Below are positions 38,213 through 48,912 of a DNA stretch of 54,174 nt, one piece after another. Position numbers and translations under genes: made by a program. The number at the start of each line of letters is the position of its first letter. The first letter of the stretch is position 1. Source of the stretch: Vulcaniibacterium gelatinicum (GTDB lineage Bacteria > Pseudomonadota > Gammaproteobacteria > Xanthomonadales > Xanthomonadaceae); assembly GCF_008033445.1 (NCBI RefSeq), contig NZ_VNKO01000020.1:1-54174 (forward strand). The letters are read 5' to 3'. The notes beneath the pieces were generated by a model. The model saw only the letters and a list, made by a program, of their open reading frames with translations. It did not search any database and was not told where the DNA came from.

Positions 38213-38223
38213 GAGGACGACGC

Positions 38224-38871
38224 ATGCGTGGTTGGTGGTGGGGAGCCTGTCTGCTCGCGGCGCTGACCGGTTGTGGCGGCGACGAAGCCCGGGACGATGC
38301 CGGAGCGCCAGCGGCCGCAGGCCGCGTCGAGGCACTGCCGCGCCCCGAGCGGCCGCGCGGCTCGGTCACCGGCATGCCGCCGGCGCGCACTCCCGGCGTA
38401 CCCGCCGACGCGACGCTGACGCCGGAAGCCGTCACGGCGGAGGACGGCGCCGGCCTGCCGGAGGCAGGAGATGCGGAGGCAGGCACCGAACCCGGCCCGG
38501 CCACCACACCATCCACGGACGAGGCGCTCGCGCTGCTGCAGGAGTACTACGCCCGCATCGGTCGCGGCGATTTCGCCCAGGCCGCCGCGCTGTGGGCCGG
38601 CGGCGGCGATGCCGCGGCCCCGCCCGAGTTCGCCGGCGGCCTGGCCGACGCGGTGCGCGTGCAGGCCCAGCCCGGCGCGCCCGCGGCCGCGGCGGGCGCG
38701 GTCGGCGCGCCGTTCGTCGAGATCCCGGTCGAGGTGCTGGTCGAGTACCGCGATGGCAGCACGCGCCACTACCGCGGCCGCTACCTGCTGCGGCACATGC
38801 CGGCCGACGGCGCCGGCGCCGAACCGCGCGCCTGGCGCATCGCCTCGGCCAGCCTGCGGCCGGCGTCCTGA
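38224..38871 (+). CDS. Lipoprotein of unknown function
   Basis: A 215-residue protein with a short basic start, hydrophobic run and lipobox LTGC (about residue 15). A long Ala/Pro/Glu-rich linker follows (about 20-100). A C-terminal domain of about 110 residues starts DEALALLQEYYARIGRGDFAQAAALW, like NTF2-like or DUF4440-type folds, and has PVEVLVEYRDGSTRHYRGRYLLR. I chose the ATG at 38224 with GAGG 7 bp upstream; one at 38209 overlaps the previous stop. It is paired with the DUF1439 gene and converges with the DUF5916 gene. Confidence 0.75.
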   Translation: MRGWWWGACLLAALTGCGGDEARDDAGAPAAAGRVEALPRPERPRGSVTGMPPARTPGVPADATLTPEAVTAEDGAGLPEAGDAEAGTEPGPATTPSTDEALALLQEYYARIGRGDFAQAAALWAGGGDAAAPPEFAGGLADAVRVQAQPGAPAAAAGAVGAPFVEIPVEVLVEYRDGSTRHYRGRYLLRHMPADGAGAEPRAWRIASASLRPAS

Positions 38872-38878
38872 CCCGGGC

Positions 38879-41122
38879 TCAGATCTCGAAGCGGTAGGAC
38901 AGCTTCACCAGCAGCTGCTCGCTGTCGCGCAGGTCGAACGCATCGCGCAGCACCTCGCCCATGCCGGGCTGCGCGCCGAAGTTCTCGGCGAACAGCGACC
39001 CGCCGCGCACGTAGGCGATGTACAGGTACGACAACGGCGCCAGTTCGTAGCGGTAGCGCACCTGGAAGCCGAGGTTGTGCAGGGAGAAGTTCGGGATGGC
39101 CTCGTTCACCGCCAGCGGCGTGCCGTCCGGCTGCACCCGCCAGGCCCGTTCCGCGCGCGCCTCCACGCCGATCGCCTCCAGCCGCACGCGCAGATCCTGC
39201 CGGCTGTCGATCAGCCAGGTCATGCCCGCGTCGAAGAACACCAGGTCCGCATCGAACGTGCCCAGCAGGTTGCCGCCGCGCCACAGCAGCCAGTCGGGGT
39301 TCCGGGTGTAGCGCACGCCGGCGGACACGCGCAGGCCGTCGCTGACATGGTAGGTCGGCTGGAAATTGACCGTCACCGCGCCCTCGTCCACCCCGCCGAG
39401 TCCCTCTGCGGCATAACGCAGATGCCCGTACAGCTCCCAGCGCCCGCCCTCCTGGCGCGGCCGGTAGCGCTCGGCGAACGCGAACAACCTGGCCGGCATC
39501 TTCACGACGCCGTTGCCGCGCAGGATCAGGTCGTCGCGCCCGTCGCTCATGCCGACGACCTCCATGAACTGGTTGCCGCCGTCCTTGCGCTCGCTGTAGC
39601 GGCTCATGGCCCAGGCATCGAACAGATGGACGCCGTCGTCGTTGACCCGCCGCGAGGTCGCCACACGCACCTCGTGCGAGCGGTAGGGCGAGGATTCGGG
39701 CAGCGCGGTCAGGCGCCGCGCCAGTTCGTACCGGCCGTAGTTGAGGTTGTTGCGCTCGAGGAAGCCGAAGTCGTTGAGCTGCAGCGCCCCGCCCGTATGC
39801 AACACGTACAGTTGCTGGCGCCAACCGTCGCCGATCTCGTGGTCCACACGGACCTGCGCGCCGCTGTCGTCCAGCGTCCGCCCGCCCTGCTCGACCGACG
39901 AGGCCACCAGCGTGGTGCGCACGTTCCACTTCCCGCGCGACCAGCGATGGTCGGCTTCGTACACCGTCGCCTCGCGGTCGAGGAACGGCCGTTCCACGCG
40001 CGTCACCATCGCGCCCACGCCGTGGCCGTCGAAGTCGCGGGTGCCGCGCACCGCGTAGAAATCGCGGCCGACGTCGTCACCCTCGCTGGCGGCGAACACG
40101 CCGTAGTTGAACGCGCCCACGCTGCCGTTGAGCTTGACCGCCGCGGTGACGTCGCCGGCGCCGTTGCCATCGTCGGCGCGACTGCCCACGCGCCGGGTGT
40201 ACAGCAGCCGGTTGGCGTTGCCCAGGCCACCGAACGGGACGTCGAAGAAGCCCTGATTCTCGGTGAAGAACGGGCGCTTGTCGCTGAAGAAGGTCTCGGT
40301 GGCGCTGAAGTTCACCACCAGCTCGTCGCTCTCGACCTGGCCGAAGTCGGGGTTGAGCGTGGCGCTGAGCTGGAACTGGCCGCTGGGCTTCCAGAACAGG
40401 TCCAGGCCGGCATCGAAGTCCGCCCGGGCGGCGATGGTGTCGTACAGGCCCACCACATACGGCGTGACCGCCAGCAGCGACTGGCGGTACTGCGGCACCT
40501 CGATCCGCTCCAGGCGGGTCAGGAACCGCTGCTCGACGAAGGTCACCGCCGGCCAGGCCATGCGCTCGCCGGTGGCGCCGACCACGCGGTCGAGCGACAG
40601 CCCGATCGTGCGCGTGTCGCCCGCGCTCTTCTGCATCGGCGCGATGTGCCAGGGCAGCAGGATCTCGGCCGACCAGCCGGCCTCGTCCTCGCTCACGGCA
40701 TGGCGCCAGTCGCCGTCCCAGTCGTCGTTGAACTGGTTCTCGTTGGTGATGGTGCCGTCATTGATGCTGTCGGACAGCAGCAGGGTGAAGTTGTAGCCGG
40801 TGCGGCCGTCGCCATCGAAGTCCACGTACACGTTGACCCGGTCCACCGGCCCGCCCTGGTCGCGCTGCGCGCGCTGGCGGGTGCGCGGCACGTGCGCCGG
40901 CTGCAGGTTGCGGAACGCGATCGCCAGGCCGTCCTCGGTGGCCTTGACCCAGGCTTCGGTCGGGTACGGCGCCGGCTCGCGCGTGAGCGGCTGCACCGAG
41001 CGGAAATCGGTGATGTGGCGCGCGCCCTCCCATTCGGCGGGATCGATGCGGCCGTCGATCTCGACCGCAAGCACGGGCGATGCGAACAGGGCCAGCAAGG
41101 CCGGCAGGGCGGAATGGCGCAT
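38879..41122 (-). CDS. DUF5916 outer-membrane protein with N-terminal CBM9-like domain
   Basis: A 747-residue exported protein. After a signal peptide (cleavage near VLAVE) comes a CBM9-like domain (about 20-210; DGRIDPAEWEGA, VNVYVDFDGDGRTGYNF, GWSAEILLPW). A long region of amphipathic beta strands ends in a Phe-containing C-terminus (LSYRFEI), typical of an outer-membrane barrel. LNPDFGQVESDE and FFSDKRPFFTENQGFF are family blocks. The CBM9-like domain hints at carbohydrate or ligand binding at the surface, but no substrate is known. It converges with the lipoprotein gene with 7 bp between stops. Confidence 0.87.
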   Translation of the reverse strand: MRHSALPALLALFASPVLAVEIDGRIDPAEWEGARHITDFRSVQPLTREPAPYPTEAWVKATEDGLAIAFRNLQPAHVPRTRQRAQRDQGGPVDRVNVYVDFDGDGRTGYNFTLLLSDSINDGTITNENQFNDDWDGDWRHAVSEDEAGWSAEILLPWHIAPMQKSAGDTRTIGLSLDRVVGATGERMAWPAVTFVEQRFLTRLERIEVPQYRQSLLAVTPYVVGLYDTIAARADFDAGLDLFWKPSGQFQLSATLNPDFGQVESDELVVNFSATETFFSDKRPFFTENQGFFDVPFGGLGNANRLLYTRRVGSRADDGNGAGDVTAAVKLNGSVGAFNYGVFAASEGDDVGRDFYAVRGTRDFDGHGVGAMVTRVERPFLDREATVYEADHRWSRGKWNVRTTLVASSVEQGGRTLDDSGAQVRVDHEIGDGWRQQLYVLHTGGALQLNDFGFLERNNLNYGRYELARRLTALPESSPYRSHEVRVATSRRVNDDGVHLFDAWAMSRYSERKDGGNQFMEVVGMSDGRDDLILRGNGVVKMPARLFAFAERYRPRQEGGRWELYGHLRYAAEGLGGVDEGAVTVNFQPTYHVSDGLRVSAGVRYTRNPDWLLWRGGNLLGTFDADLVFFDAGMTWLIDSRQDLRVRLEAIGVEARAERAWRVQPDGTPLAVNEAIPNFSLHNLGFQVRYRYELAPLSYLYIAYVRGGSLFAENFGAQPGMGEVLRDAFDLRDSEQLLVKLSYRFEI

Positions 41123-41246
41123 GGGGAAGGAGCCCCGGCGATGGGAGTCGCCGTCACCGCGCGCAGGGTGCCCGCCCGCACCGGCGCACGCGCCTGTCGT
41201 CAGTCATGGGGCCGCGCCGCAACCTTCCGGCCCGTTCCGGCATCCT

Positions 41247-41729
41247 TCAGCTTCCGCGCCGGCGGCGCTTCGGCTTGAGCATGGTGCCGGTGCAGTGCTT
41301 CGCCCCGCAGCGGCAGGCCCAGATCTTCTTCAGCCGCGGCGTGTGCGGCTCGTCCAGGGTGATGCCGTAGTCGTAGGTCAGCTCCTCGCCGGGACTGATG
41401 GCGCGGATCGCCTCGATGAACACCCGGTCCTTGCGCCGGTCCTCGCCCTCGTGCTCCTCGATCACCGCCTCGCAGTTCGGGTCGCAGCTGTGGTTGATCC
41501 AGCGCGCGATGTTGCCCTCGAAGTTGGCGTCGATGACGTACTCGTCGTTGAGGGTGAAGAGGAAGGTGTGGCCGCTCTCGACGGCGCCGCTGTCGCCGGC
41601 GTCCACCTCGGCGTGGGTCCGGCGGCGGCCCTTGTATTCGATGATGCGCTCGCCCCTGGCGATGGGGGCGATGGCGAACACGCCATTGCCATGGATGGCG
41701 GAGCGGCGGGCGACGATCTTGCGCGGCAT
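41247..41729 (-). CDS. SET-domain protein lysine methyltransferase
   Basis: A 160-residue enzyme with the full SET core: SAIHGNGVFA (10-19), EYKGRR, WINHSCDPNCEA (77-88), the AdoMet and pseudoknot motif, and GEELTYDYG (114-122). A post-SET motif CRCGAKHCTGTM (139-150) supplies zinc cysteines together with Cys in the core. The tail KPKRRRRGS is basic. Such proteins methylate lysine in eukaryotic histones; bacterial copies target ribosomal, nucleoid or host proteins. The ATG at 41727 gives the family start. A lysine-rich HU protein is encoded 4 kb away, a possible substrate (inference only). Confidence 0.92.
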   Translation of the reverse strand: MPRKIVARRSAIHGNGVFAIAPIARGERIIEYKGRRRTHAEVDAGDSGAVESGHTFLFTLNDEYVIDANFEGNIARWINHSCDPNCEAVIEEHEGEDRRKDRVFIEAIRAISPGEELTYDYGITLDEPHTPRLKKIWACRCGAKHCTGTMLKPKRRRRGS

Positions 41730-41865
41730 GCGGGGTCCAGGCGGGAAAAAGAGCAATTGTCGCCGCTGGCCCGGTGCCGGCCAAGCGCTGGCCGGCCGCG
41801 CCCGGTTTTCGCGTCAGCCTGCGCAACCGTGTCCGGACGGTGCCATCGCCAGCGAGGATCCCGCC

Positions 41866-42435
41866 ATGCCCGTGTCCCGCCCTGTCTGTCTCGCCCTTGC
41901 GCTGCTCGCGCTGGCCGGCTGCCGCCAGGCCACCCCGACCCCGGCCGCCGCGGCCAAGGCCCCGGAGGCCGAGGACGCCGGCCTGGTCGCCCGGGGCGAA
42001 TACCTGGTCAGGATCGCCGGCTGCAACGACTGCCACACCGCCGGCTACCTGGAGCGGGCCGGTGACGTGCCGAAGGCGCAATGGCTGACCGGCAGCCCGA
42101 TGGGCTTCCATGGCCCCTGGGGCACCACCTACGCCGCCAACCTGCGGCTCAAGGCCGCCGAAATGGACGAGGCGGCGTGGCTGAAGTACACCGGTGAGCT
42201 GCACACCCGGCCGATGATGCCGGACTTCACCCTGCGCGCCATGGCGCCCCAGGATCGGCGTGCGATCTACCGCCTGCTGCGCGCGCTGGGGCCGGCCGGC
42301 ACGCCGGCGCCGGCCTACCTGCCTCCGGAGCAGTCCCCGCCCAAGCCCTACCTGCAACTGGTCGCCGACCCGCCGCCGCAGCCCGCGCCATCCGCGGCCG
42401 GCGCCCTGGTCGGAGGCACCCCGGCCCAGTACTGA
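41866..42435 (+). CDS. Cytochrome c-type lipoprotein
   Basis: A 189-residue lipoprotein with lipobox LAGC near residue 18. An Ala/Pro linker is followed by one haem-binding CNDCH motif (GEYLVRIAGCNDCHTAGYL, about 45-63). MMPDFTLRAMAPQD supplies candidate axial methionines, and LRALGPAG closes the fold. The C-terminal 35 residues are Pro-rich. Similar single-haem proteins pass electrons to periplasmic dehydrogenases or oxidases. AGGA lies before the ATG. It stands alone upstream of the suf operon. Confidence 0.88.
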   Translation: MPVSRPVCLALALLALAGCRQATPTPAAAAKAPEAEDAGLVARGEYLVRIAGCNDCHTAGYLERAGDVPKAQWLTGSPMGFHGPWGTTYAANLRLKAAEMDEAAWLKYTGELHTRPMMPDFTLRAMAPQDRRAIYRLLRALGPAGTPAPAYLPPEQSPPKPYLQLVADPPPQPAPSAAGALVGGTPAQY

Positions 42436-42473
42436 ACGGGCCGGGCCCGCGCATGGCCGCGGGCGGGAGAAAA

Positions 42474-42492
42474 CCGTACAATTCCGGTACGG
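42474..42492 (+). promoter_or_regulatory. Promoter and palindromic operator of the suf operon
   Basis: CCGTAC (42474-42479) and GTACGG (42487-42492) form an inverted repeat with a 7-bp spacer. A TACAAT -10 box (42477-42482) overlaps the left arm. The sufR start is 18 bp past the right arm. The arrangement suits autorepression by the Rrf2-type regulator encoded next, but the binding site is inferred. Confidence 0.55.
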
Positions 42493-42510
42493 ATTCCCCC
42501 CCCCACGCCC

Positions 42511-42963
42511 ATGCTCCGCGTCACCAAGCTCACCGACTACGCCACGGTCGTCCTGACCGCGCTCGCCAGCGACCCCGAGGCCGTGCTCAGCGCCTCGGAG
42601 CTGGCCGAGCGCGCCGGCCTGGAGCCGCCCACCGTGGCCAAGGTGCTCAAGCCGCTGGCCCAGGCCGGATTGGTCGAAGGGTTCCGCGGCGCCAACGGCG
42701 GCTACCGCCTGGCCCGCCCGGCCGACGAGATCGGCCTGCTCGACATCGTCACCGCGATGGAAGGCCCGCTCGGCATGACCGAGTGCAGCGTGCATGCCGG
42801 CCAGTGCGGGATCGAGGCCTCCTGCGGCGTGCGCGCCAACTGGCGCCGGATCAACGACGTGGTGGTGGACGCGCTGCGCGAGGTGACCCTGGCGCAGATG
42901 CTCGCCCCGCCCCCGCCCGCCCCCCGCTCCAGGCGCATCGCCCTGCGCCTGGCCCCCACGTAG
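42511..42963 (+). CDS. sufR: Rrf2-family SUF iron-sulfur assembly regulator
   Basis: A 150-residue winged-helix regulator. The N-terminal domain has MLRVTKLTDYATVVLTALA and the recognition region LEPPTVAKVLKPLAQAGLV. Three cysteines (Cys92, Cys99, Cys105) are spaced to hold a Fe-S cluster. It probably senses cluster status and controls the sufBCDS genes that follow in the same direction, 57 bp downstream. The Pro/Arg-rich C-terminal tail is longer than in IscR relatives. Symbol assigned by role; it is an Rrf2 protein, unlike cyanobacterial SufR. Confidence 0.88.
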   Translation: MLRVTKLTDYATVVLTALASDPEAVLSASELAERAGLEPPTVAKVLKPLAQAGLVEGFRGANGGYRLARPADEIGLLDIVTAMEGPLGMTECSVHAGQCGIEASCGVRANWRRINDVVVDALREVTLAQMLAPPPPAPRSRRIALRLAPT

Positions 42964-43020
42964 GACGGGCCCCGCCCCGCCGCTCGCCCCGCCGCCCCGT
43001 CTCCCCCGTAGGCAGCCTCC

Positions 43021-44469
<1,449 letters not shown>

Positions 44470-44534
44470 GCGGCCCGGCGCCGGAACGTCATCGCCACGG
44501 ATGGCATCGCTGAAAACGAATCCAAGGGATCACC

Positions 44535-45298
<764 letters not shown>

Positions 45299-45302
<4 letters not shown>

Positions 45303-46558
45303 GCCCGCTGCTCGACTCGCTCGCCTCCGCCTTCGACGGCGACGCCACGCGCCGCGCCGCGCTCGAGGCCGCGCTGCGCGACGGCCTGCCGCACGCGCGC
45401 AGCGAGGCCTGGAAGTACACCTCGCTGCGCGCGCTGGAACGGCGCGCGTTCGCGCAGGCCGAACCGGCCGCGCTCGACCCGGCGGCGATCGCGCACATCC
45501 CCGCGCCGCGCGCGGTGTTCGTCAACGGCCGCTTCGACGCCGGCGCCTCCGACCTGGCCGGCCTGGATCCGGCCTGGGTCGCGCCGCTCGCCGTCGCCCT
45601 CGCCGGCGACGACCCGCGCGAGGCCAACGTGCTCGCGCGCCGCTACGAAGGCGCCGACGCGGTCTTCGCCCGGCTCAACGCCGCCCTGGCCCGCGACGGC
45701 GCGCTGGTGCGCATCCCCGAGGGCGCGCGGCTGGAGGCGCCGCTGCACCTGGTGTTCGTCGGCGCGCCCGCCGCCGCCGACCAGGCCTGGCACCTGCGCC
45801 ACCTGATCGAGCTGCGCCGCGGCGCACAGGCCACGGTGGTCGAGCACCACCTGGCCGCGGGCGGGCACGCGCACCTGGCCAACACGGTGGCGCACGTGCA
45901 CCTGGCCCAGGGCGCGCGCCTGCTGCACGCGCGGGTGCAGGACGAGTCGGCGCAGGCGACCCTGATCGCGCGCACCGACGCGGTGCTGGCGCGCGAGGCC
46001 GCCTACGAGCGCGTGGACCTCGAGCTCGGCGCGGCGCTGTCGCGGCACGAGCTGAACGTGCGCCTGGAGGGCGAGGCCGCGCGGCTGTCCGCGCGCGGCG
46101 TGCTGTTCGCCGACGGCCGCCGCCACCTCGACACCCGCCTGGGGGTCGAGCACATCGCCCGCGACACGGCCTGCGCGCTGCTCTGGCGCGGCCTGGGCGC
46201 GGGGCGCGGCCGCGCCGTGTTCCACGGCGGCATCACCATCCGCGCCGGCGCCGACGGCAGCGTGGCCGACCTGTCGAACAAGAACCTGCTGCTGTCAGAA
46301 GGTGCCGAGATCGACGCCCAGCCGGTGCTGGAGATCCACGCCGACGAGGTCAAGGCCGCACACGGCGCGACCGTCGGCCAGCTCGACCCGACCGCACTGT
46401 TCTACCTGCGCGCGCGCGGCCTGCCGGAAGCGGCGGCGCGGCGCCTGCTGACCGGGGCGTTCTGCCGCGAGGTGGTCGCCACGATCGAAGCCGAGCCCCT
46501 GCGCGCGACGCTGACCCAGGTGCTCGACACCGCGCTGGCGCGGCTGGAGGCGGCATGA
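45299..46558 (+). CDS. sufD: Fe-S cluster assembly protein SufD
   Basis: A 419-residue partner of SufB with the same beta-helix fold. SEAWKYTSLRALERRAF in the N-terminal domain, GVEHIARDTACALLWRG and HGATVGQLDPTALFYLRARG, with the conserved His and the FYLRARG box, identify it. It is overlapped by sufC at the start and sufS at the end, each by ATGA. Confidence 0.96.
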
Positions 46559-47811
46559 ACCGGCCCGACGCCCCGTCCCCGCCTCCGGCCCCCGCCGCGG
46601 TGGACTGGGCCGCGGTCCGCGCCGACTTCCCGCTGCTGACCCGCGAGGTCAACGGCAAGCCGCTGGTCTATCTCGACTCGGCCAACACCGGGCAGAAGCC
46701 GCGCGCGGTGATCGAGGCGGTGGACGACTTCTACCGCCGCCACAACGCCAACGTCAGCCGCGCCGTGCACACCCTCGGCAGCGAGGCCACCGAGCGCTAC
46801 GAGGCCACCCGCGCCGCCCTCGCCCGCCACCTCAACGTGCGCGCCGACGAGCTGGTGCTGACCTCCGGCACCACCTTCGCGATCAACCTGGTCGCGTACT
46901 CGTGGGCCCTGCCGCGGCTCAAGCCCGGCGACGCGATCCTGCTCACGCGCATGGAGCACCACGCCAACATCGTGCCGTGGCAGCTCGTCGCCGAACGCAC
47001 CGGCGCCACGATCAAGGTCGCCGAGATCACGCCGCAAGGCACCCTCGACCTCGACGCCCTGTTCGCGGCGATGACGCCGGAGGTGCGCCTGCTGGGCGTG
47101 ACCCACGTCTCCAACGTGCTCGGCACGATCAACCCGGTGCGCGAGATCTGCCGCGAGGCGCGGCGCCGCGGCATCGTCACCGTGGTGGACGGCTCGCAGG
47201 CGCTGCCGCACATGCCGGTGGACATCGCCGCGATCGGCTGCGACTTTTACGCCCTCACCGGCCACAAGATGTGCGGCCCCACCGGCACCGGCGCACTGTG
47301 GGCGCGGCGCGAGCACCTGGCGGCGATGCCGCCGTTCCTGGGCGGCGGCGAGATGATCAAGGAGGTGCGCTTCGAGGGCACCGTGTTCAACGACCCGCCG
47401 CACCGGTTCGAGGCCGGCACGCCCAACATCGCCGGCCACATCGGGCTCGGCGTCGCGGTCGAATACCTCGCCGCGCTGGGCATGGAACGGGTCGCCGCGC
47501 GCGAGGCCGAGCTGCTCGCGCACCTGACCGAGGAACTGGGCCGGATCGAGGGCCTGCGCATCTTCGGCACCGCGCCCGAGAAGGCCGCGGTGGTCTCGTT
47601 CCTGGTCGAGGGCGCGCACGCGCACGACCTGGCCACCCTGCTCGACCTGGAGGGCGTGGCGGTGCGCTCCGGCCACCACTGCGCGCACCCGCTGATGCAG
47701 TTCTACGGCGTGCCCGCGACCTGCCGCGCCTCGCTCGCGTTCTACAACACGCACGCCGAGATCGAGGCCTTCGTCGCCGCGATGCAGAAGGTACGCAAAC
47801 TGCTGCTGTAG
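46555..47811 (+). CDS. sufS: Cysteine desulfurase SufS
   Basis: A 418-residue PLP enzyme providing sulfur from L-cysteine. The PLP lysine is Lys238 in LTGHKMCGPTG, and the persulfide-forming Cys376 is in SGHHCAHPLM, the type II desulfurase form. YLDSANTGQKP near the start and ILLTRMEHHANIVPWQ are family blocks. The usual activator SufE is not encoded in the window, nor is SufA. It ends the tightly coupled sufBCDS set. Confidence 0.97.
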   Translation: MNRPDAPSPPPAPAAVDWAAVRADFPLLTREVNGKPLVYLDSANTGQKPRAVIEAVDDFYRRHNANVSRAVHTLGSEATERYEATRAALARHLNVRADELVLTSGTTFAINLVAYSWALPRLKPGDAILLTRMEHHANIVPWQLVAERTGATIKVAEITPQGTLDLDALFAAMTPEVRLLGVTHVSNVLGTINPVREICREARRRGIVTVVDGSQALPHMPVDIAAIGCDFYALTGHKMCGPTGTGALWARREHLAAMPPFLGGGEMIKEVRFEGTVFNDPPHRFEAGTPNIAGHIGLGVAVEYLAALGMERVAAREAELLAHLTEELGRIEGLRIFGTAPEKAAVVSFLVEGAHAHDLATLLDLEGVAVRSGHHCAHPLMQFYGVPATCRASLAFYNTHAEIEAFVAAMQKVRKLLL

Positions 47812-47821
47812 GGCGGGCCTC

Positions 47822-47857
47822 GATCCGCCCGACGATCCGCCCGACGAGCCACCCGAC
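47822..47857. repeat. Three tandem 12-bp units before the GNAT gene
   Basis: GATCCGCCCGAC occurs twice in a row (47822-47833 and 47834-47845), followed by a two-mismatch copy GAGCCACCCGAC (47846-47857). The array fills most of the 61-bp gap between sufS and the acetyltransferase gene. It may be a slippage product or a leader element; no protein frame uses it. Confidence 0.6.
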
Positions 47858-47872
47858 TTCCGGCCGACCTGC

Positions 47873-48421
47873 ATGACCACGCCCCTGCGTTTCCGCAACG
47901 CCGCCGAGGCCGACATCCCGGCCCTCGTCGCCCTGGTCACCTCCGCCTACCGCGGCGAGGCCAGCCGCGCCGGCTGGACCACCGAGGCCGACCTGCTCGA
48001 GGGCAACCGCATTGATCCGGAACTGCTGCGTCGCGACATCCTGCGCCCGCACAGCCGGGTGCTGCTGGCCGAGCGCCCGCGCGCCGACGGCACGCCCGAA
48101 CTGGTCGCCTGCGCGCACGTGTGCATCGAGGACGGCGCCGGTTACTTCGGCATGTTCTCGGTCCGCCCCGAGCTGCAGGGCGGCGGCATCGGCAAGGCGG
48201 TGCTGGCCGAGGCCGAGCGCATCGCGCGCGAGGAATGGCATCTGCCGGCGATGCGCATGACCGTGATTGACGTGCGCGAGGAACTGATCGCCTGGTACGA
48301 ACGCCGCGGCTACCGCCGCACCGGGGTCAAGAAGCCGTTCCCGTACGGCGATCCGCGCTTCGGCATCCCCCTGCGCGACGACCTGCGTTTCGAGGTGCTG
48401 GAAAAGCCGCTCCTACAATAG
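47873..48421 (+). CDS. GNAT family N-acetyltransferase
   Basis: A 182-residue enzyme with one GNAT fold. The acetyl-CoA loop is seen in SVRPELQGGGIGKAVLAEAE (about 103-122), preceded by the strand VACAHVCIEDGAGYFGMF and followed by VIDVREELIAWYERRGYR. The acceptor is unknown. It lies 61 bp after sufS in the same direction and may be read with the suf operon, though no link to Fe-S assembly is established. Confidence 0.88.
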   Translation: MTTPLRFRNAAEADIPALVALVTSAYRGEASRAGWTTEADLLEGNRIDPELLRRDILRPHSRVLLAERPRADGTPELVACAHVCIEDGAGYFGMFSVRPELQGGGIGKAVLAEAERIAREEWHLPAMRMTVIDVREELIAWYERRGYRRTGVKKPFPYGDPRFGIPLRDDLRFEVLEKPLLQ

Positions 48422-48449
48422 GCGCCCATCACCGAGGGGAGAGCGGGCC

Positions 48450-48773
48450 ATGTCCGACTGGGTGCGCGTGTGCGCCACCTCCGAGCTGCTGCCGGGCGAG
48501 ATGAAGGTGGTCTGGGCCGGCGACACGCCGATCTGCGTGTTCAACTACGACGGCGACTACTACGCGCTCGAGGACCGCTGTTCGCACGAGGACTTCGAGC
48601 TCTCCGCCGGCTGCTTCGACCCGGAGGCGGCGACGATCGAATGCGTGCTGCACGGCTCGAGGTTCGACGTGCGCGACGGACGCGCGCTCAACCCGCCGGC
48701 CTACGTGCCGGTGGCGAAGTTCCCGGTGAAGGTGGAGGACGGCGCGGTGTGGACCCGCGACGACCGCGACTGA
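48450..48773 (+). CDS. Rieske-type ferredoxin
   Basis: A 107-residue single-domain Rieske protein. The [2Fe-2S] ligands are Cys44 and His46 (CSHE), then Cys65 and His68 (CVLH), the standard CxH...CxxH spacing. The remaining beta strands match the small ferredoxins of non-haem iron oxygenases. No oxygenase is nearby; its place at the end of the suf group suggests a general electron carrier or a cluster-linked role. GAGGGGAG precedes the ATG. Confidence 0.93.
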   Translation: MSDWVRVCATSELLPGEMKVVWAGDTPICVFNYDGDYYALEDRCSHEDFELSAGCFDPEAATIECVLHGSRFDVRDGRALNPPAYVPVAKFPVKVEDGAVWTRDDRD

Positions 48774-48838
48774 CAGCGTAGCGCCGGGTCGGCCCCGCAC
48801 CCGGGCGCGGCCGGCCCGCGAACGGCTATCGTTTGCAC

Positions 48839-48857
48839 TTGATAACCGTTCTCATTA
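48839..48857. promoter_or_regulatory. Candidate Fur box before the siderophore receptor gene
   Basis: TTGATAACCGTTCTCATTA resembles the 19-bp Fur consensus of inverted GATAAT-type hexamers. It is an AT-rich island 55 bp before the receptor ATG. Iron-dependent repression of the receptor is the expected consequence. Confidence 0.7.
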
Positions 48858-48912
48858 CCATGTGCGCCCTGCGGCGCCCGCCGCCTGGACTCCTTCTCCC
48901 CGGGACTTCCCC

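Noticed and set aside
47822-47857. Tandem 12-bp units as a CRISPR or binding array
   Set aside because: Units are contiguous without spacers and only three in number; more likely replication slippage.
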